DNA of 64,000 bases, from assembly GCF_033115175.1 (NCBI RefSeq), contig NC_084834.1, forward strand, positions 120,896,275-120,960,274, written 5' to 3'. Origin of the DNA: Lepus europaeus (lineage: Eukaryota; Chordata; Mammalia; Lagomorpha; Leporidae). The position numbers and the translations under genes are program-made. The notes below the pieces were generated by a model. The model was not told the DNA's origin, did no database searches, and saw nothing but the letters and a program-made list of their open reading frames with translations. This document shows positions 21,101 to 32,900 of this stretch, one piece after another. How positions within the stretch are numbered: position 1 is the first letter of the stretch; each line of letters opens with the position of its first letter.

Positions 21101-24100
21101 GGTCTCCCATGGGGTGCAGGACCCAAGCACTTGGGCCATCCTCCACTGCCTTCCCGGGCCACAGCAGAGAGCTGGCCTGGAAGAGGGGCAACCAGGACAG
21201 AATCCGGTGCCCCGACCGAGAATAGAACCCGGTGTGCCGGCGCTGCAAGGCGGAGGATTAGCCTAGTGAGCCGCGGCGCCGGCTAAAAACATAATTTTTA
21301 ACAGAGCTAGACTAAATAAATATCTTCCTAAGACTACTGAACAGATTTTTAGTGAAAGAGAGCATACGCTCACCATAATAAGTAATATGTACATTGAAAG
21401 ATATTTTAGCCAGAGCTGCTATAGCAGATTGATTTGTTCTATTCTCTACCCTTTCCGTTATAGAGCATGAACCTCATCAGGTATACTTTTCCATACTCAC
21501 ATCTCTGATATCTACATTGATCCTGATACACATTGTGCTGATCTTAGCAGGTCGTTACATCTTTTGTCCAGACAGAAGCTATATGCAAAATGTCAGTGTC
21601 ACTGTTTCACATGATTGTACACTAATTACCAATTACACTTTGGGCCTAATTGAAACCTTCCTCTAGAACTACTGCATAAGAGGAAGATTCTTGGGCACCT
21701 AGACCTGATTTCTGAACACCCTCTACTGGACATCTTCCAGAGAAACATAAGGAACTTTTAAGACAAATACTTTGAGGTATTCAGTGACTAGTGTGATACC
21801 TTGATGACAATCTTTATGTAAGTCTTGCTTGAATATTGTACTATGAAATGGGATATTTGACAAATTTTGTATATCAAAGACACAGAGCTAACAATCCATA
21901 GATGACATTGTGTGAGACAGAATTACTTTTAATACATCCTTCTGTATCTCTGTTGCTTTCTGAAATAGTGCTTGTGATATTGTAATGTATAATTTACTTC
22001 TGGCTCTTTTTATTTCCTTCTTTCCTTACTACTACTACTACTACTACTACTATACTACTATTGCTGCTGCTGCTACTAAGCCAATGCAATCCCTAGACCA
22101 AATCCCGAGTGGGAGAAAATTATAGAGGAAATAAAGATTGTATTTCTGTATCCTCCTGAAAGTCCTGCTATACCATATGACATAACAGGACTTGTGTATT
22201 GAACTCGTGCTGAAAGCACATTCATATTGCTGTTATAAAAACAGGGAAGCATGCATAAGGAATATGTTACAGATTACAAGTGTCTAGGGAATGGACTGAA
22301 TTTGCTACTGTAAAACATACAGATGTGACTAGCTGTGACATGGCATGTCTGTGTGTCATGATGGGACACTGCAGGCTAAATGAGCTCTTCAATCTATACT
22401 GTGCACAGATGTCCTACTATGTCGACAAAACACCACTATAACCTAAATTATGAAAATATGCATTACAGGTATAATCATACATTAGACCATACTATACTAT
22501 ATCATAGTATAAAGCCTGAGATGCATTTTCCTGATGAACAAATAGAACCTAATTCTTTCCAGTCAGGACCTAATGCTACAATCATGCTAACCATGATACA
22601 CTCTAGAAAAGCTATCCCAACCTACTTTATGGGTTTTAGTGGAGTCCACAGGAAGACATAGATGCAATAGGTGACTGAAATTATAATGGCACAGAATGTA
22701 AATATTATTCAAATAATAGTTATAAGCAAGGTGATGATGTGGAGGACATGACAACTCTGACCAAACCATCTATTATGAAGTTAATTTATCATCCTTTTGC
22801 ATTTTCTCCCATAAGGACAACAAATCCAAAACCTTAAGAACATCCTCAGGATTATGAAATAGTTTCAGTGGAAAATAATGTTACTTACTATACACAGAAA
22901 CTCCTAGGTTTTCTCAGTTTGCCTACCTTTGGTAATTTCTGGATACATAAATGTACAGGAGACTCTATCTTTGGCATATGGCATTCTGTCCAAAATTCTT
23001 TTCTTACTTCTGAAAGTTTTATGAAAATCAAAGAGTTAAATTGTCAGCTACGGAAATGGACTGGAAGCAGCACTCCACACCAATAACACCCTTTGAAAAT
23101 CTTACTGAATTAAATCCCTCCTTTCTATCCATGACCAAGAATGAAGAGGATACTATCACCACTCTGTGCCCTGACATAGAATCAATTTACATGGTAGGAT
23201 ATATTATGAATTTTACTGGCAATATAACTTTACTTCCTAATACACTTATCTTTCATTTCAACATATTAACCTGTTTTAAATTATATTTCATTAGGAACTG
23301 TGGACATTCACAATACATACCCAGTATGAATGGTTGCATACAAACTGATATTCCTTTACCTTTAGGTAGACAATGGTCTCATATTTTGTATTACTTGATG
23401 GATTTGAAACTTAATGCCCTTTTTCTGCATAAATATACACCAGATGAATATCTAATGCACCATAACTTGAGTACCCACAATCCTTACACTGGAAATCAGA
23501 ATGGAACCACACCCATTATAAACTAGGGAAACACCAGTTGTGGAAAATTTTCTATTTCCTAATGACATTAGTGAAACTAATCTGGACAGGTGAGCATTCA
23601 GCTGAAGAGATTTATAATATATCCATGCAATTTTTAAAAAGATTTATTTATTTACATGAAATCAAGGAGAAGGAGAGGCACAGAGAGAGAGAGAGAGAGA
23701 GAGAGAGGTCTTCCATTCACTGGTTCACTCCCCAGTTGGCCAGAATGGCCGGAGCTATGCTGATCTGAAGCCAGGAGCCAGGAGCTTCTTCCAGGTCTCC
23801 CTCACAGATGCAGGGGCTCAAGGACTTAGATCATCTTCTACTGCTTTCCCAGGCATAGCAGAGAGCTGGATCAGAAGTGGAGCATCTGGGACTTGGACCA
23901 GCACCCATATGGGATACCGGCACTGCAGATGGCAGCTTTACCCACTATGCCACTGTGCCGGCCTCATGCAATTTTTAATTGACAGTTCAGCATCTGCATG
24001 GAAATATATATAAACTTGGCTCCCACTTTTTGCTTATAATGTAACATACTGTAAGATGGATCACAAGCTTGGAGATTGTATTTTCCCTTTATATCTTCAT

Positions 24101-26883
24101 TTTTCTCATTTGAACTATGGTTAAGGACTTCAAAAATACTTATGGTAAGTTAAAATGAATTTTCATGAACTTTTTCAGTAGACAAAAGTTATTCATACTC
24201 TAAAGCATCTGAAAGAATAGGCAAATCCATATTTTTAGCTTTTATTCATAAAGTAGAATCCATCTTATCTATTTTGCTACCTCCCCTACAAGGACAGAAT
24301 CATATACACCTGTCGTTGACATTTTTGGGAATGATGACAAAAGTTAAATGATATAAATATTTTTCATTTAACATCGCAAATCACTATGAACATAAAATAT
24401 CTGTAAAAGGCCTTATAGGCTTAGCCTCTCCAGCTCTTCTGAACAAACCGTCTTTGAGCCTGGCATTTTGTGCACAACATACTCATCAAGACTTGCAGTT
24501 TTACTTTCTGCCCAATATTTCCACAAACATTCAAGGTAAAACCCCTGACTGGCGGGACGCATCGGGAGGAAACATGCCCAATGCTCACAGAAGTGACACG
24601 GGTTTACAAACAATGCAATAAAGAGTCATAGAACCTTGGTATGAGGTATTTTTATCTGCACGTGTGCCAGCTGATAACATTAACAATTAAAGATCAATCT
24701 CTTTGCATCAGCCTATGTGGTTTGTTCATATAGATTTTGACGAATGTTATGTTAAAAGACTGTTCACCTGAGCCATGCATAGCAGAGGGTGTTATAATGC
24801 CTACGCTTGTTTAAGGACAGAACATTGAAAACCCACGTGAACCCAGGGGCCTACCAAATCACCACCTATCATATATTCCACACATACACTCTACACATCA
24901 TGACTAGGCCATTTAGATTATTATACAAACCTATACAAATCCACACCATGGAGGGTGACACTCTGATTGAACGAAGGTTTATCACAGTACATAATACTGG
25001 AAAATAAAGCTTTTTATGTGTCTACTTTCTATAGACCTCTACCTTTAGCTGGTATTTGGAATTGAGACAAAGATTTCTACAACATGGACAGAAATATTTT
25101 CCTGCAGCCTTGGGCATTATAACTTCACTAGTGACAGATCATTTTAGGAAGTAGAAATTCAGAATTTAAAAACTGCTTTGTTTGCAGAGAAACAAAAGAG
25201 ACAACACTTTTTTGAAGAAACAGGACATGTTTTAGAACATATCCTTGAATCTGTTACTGAGATTAACCCTCTTCTGTGATTACATGAAGACAGGTTGAAA
25301 CTTCTTACATTCACTACTGAGTTATTGGAGCAAAAAACTAAGGATTTAAATATAAATTTACTTAAACATGAAATTGTTCAACAAAAATTATACCTCTGTG
25401 AGAACATACTAGTTGCTTAAAAAAAAAAAAAAGCAGATCCTGTGAGACATACAACAGATTTTTAGTTTTTTTCTATAGACCTCTCAATGAGGACAATAGA
25501 CATTATTAGAATTGGGTTACTTTAGACCCTCCAGTTGTGCTTCGTATGGCGGATATGTTTTGAATCTTTTTGAGCGGATTAGCTCATTCTACTTGAATGT
25601 ATGGTATATATCAAACTCCTGTTACAATCCATAATGAGAAGTTTGTTACCGAAGAAAGAACATTTTATGTACAGGGCTATCTAATACCAAGAGCTACGGT
25701 ATATACATTTTTAGAGAATGTGTGTTATACTATGCAATCTATTGAAACTGGATTTAAGGACTCCCCTTTATTGGAGATTGAAACTCCAAGTCTTGTAAAG
25801 GACTTGGGCAACGTTGCATGGATGTTATGTTCAAACAAACAATAAACATTAACACTTTATAATCATATGTATAATCCAATGTAAACATATAATTCTTTAA
25901 TTGTATTATTTTAATGAATATTATTAATATAACAATGAATAATTATTTAAGCTGCTGATACTTAGAACCTATACTTTAATTTTATCTTAAGCCTATTCCA
26001 TGGATTAATTTTTATCGACACAACTATTGATGAGAATTTTCACATCTTAGAACAAGCTGAATGAGAAACACTCTCTAACATTGCATCTTTACAAAAACAT
26101 GCCTCTGAAATACACACTGAATGCAGGCATTTATACTAATGGCCTGGTAGACACTTTACAATATCCTTGCTCTTTGCCAGAACTGACTGGGAGATTCCTG
26201 TACCTGACCTCTTGTTCTAGTTCTATTCAATATAATCCTATGAACTTCTTGAAAAATGCTGAATCTTGGTTGTTTAGTCATATTTCTTCTGTGAAAGAAT
26301 TAGTATGTCTTTCATGCATTCTTTTTGTAATTTATTTACTTAAATGGCTAGCTACCTAGGTTGATATGTTATGCTAAACGTGCTGATAGACATCTATAAC
26401 TACTCCTTCAGATCTGTTCATGGATGATGTTCAGGAGTCAGAGAATGGAATGTATAGCTCATAATTTAAATATTTTTAAATAGTTACTAAGCTATTTTAG
26501 AATCTGTAATTATTTTGACATAAGTGAAGCCACTGTGAACAATTATTGCAGTTTCAGATAATATGATCTTATATATAGGAAACCTAATGTATCTGCCAAA
26601 GCACTGCAAGAAATAATAAGCAAATCCAGTAAACAGGATGCAGAATCAACGTTAAATAATAAGTAGCAGGGGCCAGTGCTGTGGCGTAGTGGGTAAAGCT
26701 GCTGCCTTCAGTGCTGGCATCTCATATAGGCACCAGTTCGTCCTGGCTGCTCCACTTCCAATCCAGCTCTCTGCCATGGCCTGGGAAGGCAATGGAAGAC
26801 CCGGAAGAAGCTCCTGGCTCCTGGCTTCAGATCAGCTCAGCTCCGGCTGTTGCGGCCAATTGGGGAGTGAACCGGTGGATGGA

Positions 26884-26925
<42 letters not shown>

Positions 26926-29900
26926 CTCCTCCTCTCTCTAACTCTTTCAAATAAAATAGATAAATCTTTAAAAAAAATCAGTAACATTCCTATACAATAA
27001 CAATGAACACTCTGAAAAAGACTTCAAGAAAACAAACCCATGTATCATATCTTATGATAAAATATTCAGAAATAAATTTAATTAAGGAGATAAAATATCT
27101 GCACACTAAAAAGTAAAATAATGATGAAAGAAACTGAAGAAGACACACAAGCAAATGAAAACATATTCTATGTTCACAGATTGGAAGAAATAATGTTAAA
27201 ATGTCCACACTACCCAAAGTGATGTACAGGGTCAATGCAGTTCCTGTCAAAATTCCAGTTAATTTTCACAGAAATAGAAATAAACAACCCTAAAATTCAT
27301 ATGGAACCACAAAAACCACCATATAGCCAAAGAAATCTTGAACAAAAAGCACAAAACTGGAGGCAACACGTTAGCTGACTTCAAACTGTGTTATAATTCT
27401 GTAGTAATTAGAGTAGCATGGAATTGACATGAAAACATATATATTGACTCATGGAACAAAACAGAAACACCACCAAAGAACCTAAGCATTTATAGTCAAT
27501 TCATTTTTGAGAAAGATATCCAGAGTACACAATGGAAAAAGAACAATCTCTTCAATAAATAGTGTTGGGAAAACTGGATATCCACATTCAGAAGAATGAC
27601 ATTGAATCTTTATCTCATTCCATACACAAAACTTGATGCAAAATGAATTAAATTTTTTTTGACAGGCAGAGTGGACAGTGAGAGAGAGAGACAGAGAGAA
27701 AGGTCTTCCTTTGCCGTTGGCTCACCCCTCAATGGCTGCTGCGGCTGGCACACTGCGCTGATCCGAAGCCAGGAGGCAGTTGCTTCTCCTGGTCTCCCAT
27801 GCGGGTGCAGGACCCAAGGACTTGGGCCATCCTCCACTGCACTCCCAGGCCACAGCAGAGAGCTGGACAGGAAGAGGAGAGACCAGGACAGAATCCAGCA
27901 CCCTGACCAGGACTAGAACCTGGTGTGCCGGCGCCGCAGGCGGAGGATTAGCCTGTTGAGCCACGGCGCTGGCCAAAAAATGAATTAAAGTTTTAAAAGT
28001 AAGGTCTGAAAGAGTAAAACTACCAAGAAAGCAGTGGGAAAATCGCATAACATGGGTTTAGGCAATGGTTATCTTTTAGATTTGATCCTAAAATCCCAGG
28101 CAACCAAAACAAAAATAGACAAAGGGGATTACATCAAACTAAAAAGCTTTGCACAGCAAAGGAAACAATGTGAAGAAAGCATTTTGGGAAGAAATGTTTT
28201 CAAGCAATTCATCTGATAAATAATATCTGAAACATATAAAGCAGTCAAAAAATAGTAAAAGCAAGTAATTTGGGTTGGCATTGTGGCATAACTGGTACCC
28301 CATGCGCGTATCAGTTTGAGTCCTGGCTGCTCCACTTCCAAGTCAGCTTCCAGCTGATGGCCTGGGAAAGCAATAGACGATGGCCCAGGTGCTTGGATCC
28401 CTGCACCCACATGGGAGAACCAGAAGAAACTCCAACCTCCTGACTTCGGCCTGGCCCAGTATGCACTGTTTCAGCCATCTGAGGAGTAAACCAATGGATG
28501 GAAGATGTTTCTTTCTCTCTGTCTCACTGTAACTCTGACTTTCGAATAAATAAGTAAGTCTTAAAAAAAAAGATAACTCCATTATAAAATGGGCAAAGAA
28601 CATTAATAAGCATTTCTTTCATTTAAGGTATACAAATTTCACATATTTCATATATACAGATTCCAGAACATAGTGATAACACCCACCCTTCCCTCCCTTC
28701 CCCCCCACGCTCTCACCCTTCTTCCCCCTCCCTCTTCTGTTCCTATTCTTAATTGTTATAAACATATATTTTCAGTTAACTTTATACTCATAAAATTAAC
28801 CCTACTCTAAGAGTTCAACAAATAGTATGAAGGAAAAAAAAATTGTTCCTCAACAGTCGAGACAAAGACTGTTAAAAATCAAATCTCAAAATGTCAGTTT
28901 CACTCCTAAAGATTACGTTTTAGGTGCTCTATTAGTTACCACAGATCAGGGAAAATGTATGGTATTTGTCTTTTGGGGACTGGCTTATTTTACTAAGTAT
29001 GATGGTTTCCAGTTGCATCCATTTTGTTGTAACTGGCAGTTTCATATTTTTAACCACTGTGTGGTATTCCATATTGTACATATACCATAATTTCTTTATC
29101 CAGTTCTCAGTTGATGGACATGTGACTTCCTCTTTTCCAGTTTGTATCACTTTGATTTCTTTTTCTTTTCTTTCTTTCTTTTTTTTTTTTTTTTTTTTTT
29201 GACAGGCAGAGTGGACAGTGAGAGAGAGAGACAGAGAGAAAGGTCTTCCTTTTTGCCGTTGGTTCACCCTCCAATGGCTGCCGCGGTAGCGCGCTGCGGC
29301 CAGCGCACCGCGCTGATCCGATGGCAGGAGCCAGGTGCTTCTCCTGGTCTCCCATGGGGTGCAGGGCCCAAGCACTTGGGCCATCCTCCACTGCACTCCC
29401 TGGCCACAGCAGAGAGCTGGCCTGGAAGAGGGGCAACCGGGACAGGATCGGTGCCGCAACCGGGACAGGATCGGTGCCCCGACCGGGACTAGAACCCGGT
29501 GTGCCGGCGCCTCAAGGCGGAGGATTAGCCTACTGAGCCGCGGCGCCGGCCCTGATTTCTTTTTCTTGCCTATTGGCTCTGACTAAAACTTCCAGTGCTA
29601 TATTGAATAGCCATGGTGAGAGAGGGCTTCCTTGTCTGGTTATGGATCTTTTCCCCACCCAATAAGTTTGCTGGCCGTGGGTTTGTCATAAATTCCCTTG
29701 ATTGTGTTGAGGAGTGTTCCTTTTATACCCACTTTGCTTAAAGTTTTCATCATAAGAGGATGTTGTATTTTATGAAATGCATTCTCTGCAATTATTGAGA
29801 TAATCATATGGTTTTTCTTCATTTTATTAATGTGATATATCACATTATTGATTTGGGAATGCTGAACCATTCCTGCATACCAGGGATAAATCCAGCTTGG

Positions 29901-32900
29901 TCAAGGTGAATGATCTTTCTAATGTGTTGTTGGATGAATAAGTATTTCTTAGGATATACAAATGACCAACAGATAAATGAAAAAATAGTCATCATTAAGG
30001 AAATGCAAATTAAAACTACTGTGACCTATCACATGACACAAATCAACATTTTATTATCAAAAAGATGAAAGATGATAAATGTTGGCAAGGATATGCCAAA
30101 AATGGAACCCTGCTACTCTGTTAGTAGGATATAAATTGAATAGCCATTATGGAACACTATAGAGATTCCTCATAAAGGTAAAAATAGAATTACTCAATGA
30201 TCTAGCAATCCCAGTTTTGAAGCATATCCTTGAAATTGATGTGTCATTGCCTTCCTATGTTCATTTCTGCATAATTTACAATAGTCATGTTGTATTCTTC
30301 CTAAGTGTCCGTCAGTGGATTAGTAGCTAAAGCAATGTGAAATGTATACAGAATGGACAACTATTCAACCTTAAAAAGAAAATTCTGTGATTGGCTACAA
30401 CATGTGATAAACCTGGAGGACTTTATATTAAGTGAAATAGGCCAGGCACAGGAAAACAAAAGCTGTAGTTTTTCACTTAAATGGTATATAATCTAAAACA
30501 AAGTAAACACATAGATATAGTTAATAGAATGGTGGTTACCAAAAGGTAGGGTTGTCAGGAAAATGGGGACAGGTTGCAAGGGTAGTAATTTGATGGATAT
30601 GTTAATTGACTTGACTCACTCATTCCACATTGTGTACATGTATCATAGTGTTGCTGTGTACCCCATAATGATATTTGATTAGAATGTTAAAAAGTAAAGT
30701 GACATAAAAATGAGTGGAATTTAAGTTTGGAATGATTAAAAATTCTAGAAATGGATAGTGGAGATTGGTTGTGCAACATTATAAATATAACTTAATGCTA
30801 TTGTACTATACATTTAAAAATCTTTAAAATGTTAAATGTTGTGTTATATGTATTTTACCACACAAAAACTGAAACAAATACAAAGTGTCAGGGAATCAGT
30901 TTATTAGGTTAGAACAGAAATAAGAATAGAACTACCCCCAAAAAGTAAGAAATAGAGAGTAAGGAAGTGTAGCATATGTTTTATTGGCATCTCAGAAGAA
31001 GTGAGAGAGAAGACAGTCAACAAATATTTGGAAAGATTAGAATCCAGGGAATCCAAAAAGAAATGACACACCTTGATGCATTGTTGGAAAACTGAAGAAT
31101 CATGGACAAAGAAAATCTTAAATGTAGCCAAGTAATGAAAAGACAACATATTAGCTCCAGAGGTCTCTTAGACAGCTAATTGCAGACAAGCTGTCCAGCA
31201 GCGAGGGGGCTGACTTGAAAGTATGATGCAGGAAGAGTATACTTCAGTGCTCACTCGTGGTGGTTGGCAGGATTCAGTTCCTTTTGGGCTGTTTGACTAA
31301 GGCTCTCAGTTTTTAGCTTGCTGCTGCTGCTGCGTTCCTTGTCACCTGGCTTTTTCCATAGGGTGCCTCACAATGGCAATTGCTTCATCAAAGCCAGCGA
31401 GCAAGGGAGTCCTGGCATGATGGAAGTTACAGACTTTGTGGACTGTAATCCCAGGAATTATATTCCTTCATATTTGCTATATTCATTTGTCAGAAGCAAG
31501 CCACAATTCCAATCCATTATCAATGAGGGAGAGATCATTCACAACATCTTGGGTTTCATTACATCATTTACTCATGTACATAATTCAGTTTTCTCTCTGG
31601 AAATGTCAGGAGTGTGGACAGTGGGCTAAAAAGACAATAGCTAATAAAAAATGGTAGACAACTTCTAGAAAAACTGCAAATAAAAGATAAACAATAAAGA
31701 AACAAGAAAAAGTGTTAACTTTTATAGAAGAGAAATACTGGTTGGTAGAAATTGAACTGTAGAAAGATTCCTAGCCTCTTCTAAGATTTAATCCATGAGT
31801 GAAAGTCCCATGATGCTCTATAGCTGAAAGTAGAAGGAAGTTTTACCCAAAGGTCGTAAATGCTCACATAGAGAAAGAAGCCAAACCTTACACGTGATGT
31901 GAATTGGTTTTTTCTTACAGTCATCAAAGAATTTTCTGTGACTCCAGATTTAATTTCCTTAATATTTCAATTATATATTCTAAATTGATATTTTTATTAT
32001 AGTTCTCAGTGTAAGATGGGAGTAGAAGATACATCCTGTTTATCAAAGTATGTAATCCCATTAGTGATAGAAAGTGGAAAAATGTAGATCATTATGTTCT
32101 ATTATACAATGCTGTGATTATAGGTAGAGTTCACAATTGTATTACTGGAAGCGCTACATAATAAGTCAATGTTATAAATACATATTTGGGGAGTGAACCA
32201 GCAGATGGAAGAGCTTGTCTGTCTTTCAAATAAGTAAAAATAAATTTTAAAAATTAAAAAAAGTTAAAGTGTACCACCGCTATGTTAATAGATTTTAATT
32301 TTCTTTTCCATTTGTGTATGTGTGGTGTAGGACCCAAATGAAGATACAGAATGGAATGAGATTTTAAGAGACTTTGGCATTCTTCCTCCAAAAGAAGAAC
32401 CAAAAGATGAAATTGAAGAAATGGTTCTACGTTTACAGAAAGAAGCCATGGGTATAGTTGTGCTTTTGCTTGGCTAAATGAAGAGGATGATATAGTTAAG
32501 GTCATAACAATGCATTTCATAGAGGGAGAGAAGACTTAGGTATCATTTAATGTAAACCAAACCCCTTCTTTTAAAATGAGAATGGTGACTCCCAAAGTGA
32601 CTAAATTACGTGTAGCAAATCTCATGCAAGTTAGTAACAGAGCTGAAATATCCTGGCATGTAACCTAGTGAAGTTTCTGCCCCAACAATATCCTTATACC
32701 TTGTGATTATTTTCTATTTTGATCCAATAGTATGGATTATTTACCAAGATTTTCTTATACTTGGCAGAAACCTAAATTTATGGAGTATAATTGATTTTTA
32801 CATCTATTTTTAAATATAGCCTGTCAGTTCTGTGAACTTTGAGAAAATAGCTTTTATATTATAATTTCTATAATATGTGAAGCTATTTTATGGCTGCCTG

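Larger units (their letters stand above)
21310..26359 (+). pseudogene. Env-like glycoprotein remnant of the ERV
   Basis: About 4.7 kb after removing one C repeat, read across several frameshifts. Visible in order: a short polar N-terminus; a ~28-residue hydrophobic anchor (21481-21570); an ectodomain with [27 protein letters not shown] and NGTT glycosylation motifs in open pieces 22380-22661, 22868-23086 and 23041-23526; further open pieces 24377-24625 and 24807-25007; a small hydrophobic segment near 25100; a heptad-like charged helix (25151-25420, one stop); an open piece 25597-25845; and a final piece 26081-26359 ending in a membrane span (26298-26349) and a very short tail before TAG. The 3' LTR starts 92 bp later. 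The N-terminal anchor resembles the leader topology of spumavirus Env. Its total length exceeds most retroviral Env proteins. No intact protein is encoded. Confidence 0.6.
15581..26547 (+). mobile_element. Env-bearing endogenous retrovirus, class III/spuma-like, degraded
   Basis: A provirus remnant in PDCL2 intron 1, in the gene's sense orientation. In order: 5' LTR 15581-16563, primer binding site near 16564, Gag-like remnant to about 18530, RNase H near 19011-19170, integrase core 19629-19924, Env-like region about 21310-26359, and the first ~97 bp of the 3' LTR from 26451. Protease and most reverse transcriptase are absent between the Gag-like part and RNase H. Five C repeats sit inside the internal region (17118, 18536, 19925, 20956 and 23636), so it predates much C-repeat activity. 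All frames carry stops and frameshifts, so no intact viral protein remains. The integrase and tRNA-Leu-like primer site point to ERV-L/spuma relatives. It is not the lentivirus RELIK (no Lys-type primer site, different integrase). Confidence 0.75.
26548..30880 (+). mobile_element. L1 ORF2 3' part and 3' UTR, multiply interrupted
   Basis: Sense L1 in three pieces. From 26548: ATGATCTTATATATAGG, ATTCCTATACAATAACAATG, then AAAGTGATGTACAGGGTCAATG. Before 28605: AAAATGGGCAAAGAACATTA. From 29951: AGGATATACAAATGACCAAC to the 3' UTR near 30880. Interrupted by C repeats at 26669, 27653 and 28271 and by an antisense L1 at 28619-29936. Confidence 0.8.

Noticed and set aside
15581-26547. Rabbit endogenous lentivirus (RELIK)
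   Set aside because: The long LTR, Leu-like primer site, class III-like integrase and large Env do not fit a lentivirus.
29107-29492. Overlapping frames of 109-175 codons on both strands
   Set aside because: They lie in a young C repeat and antisense L1; the repeated [12 protein letters not shown]-type peptide is translated SINE.
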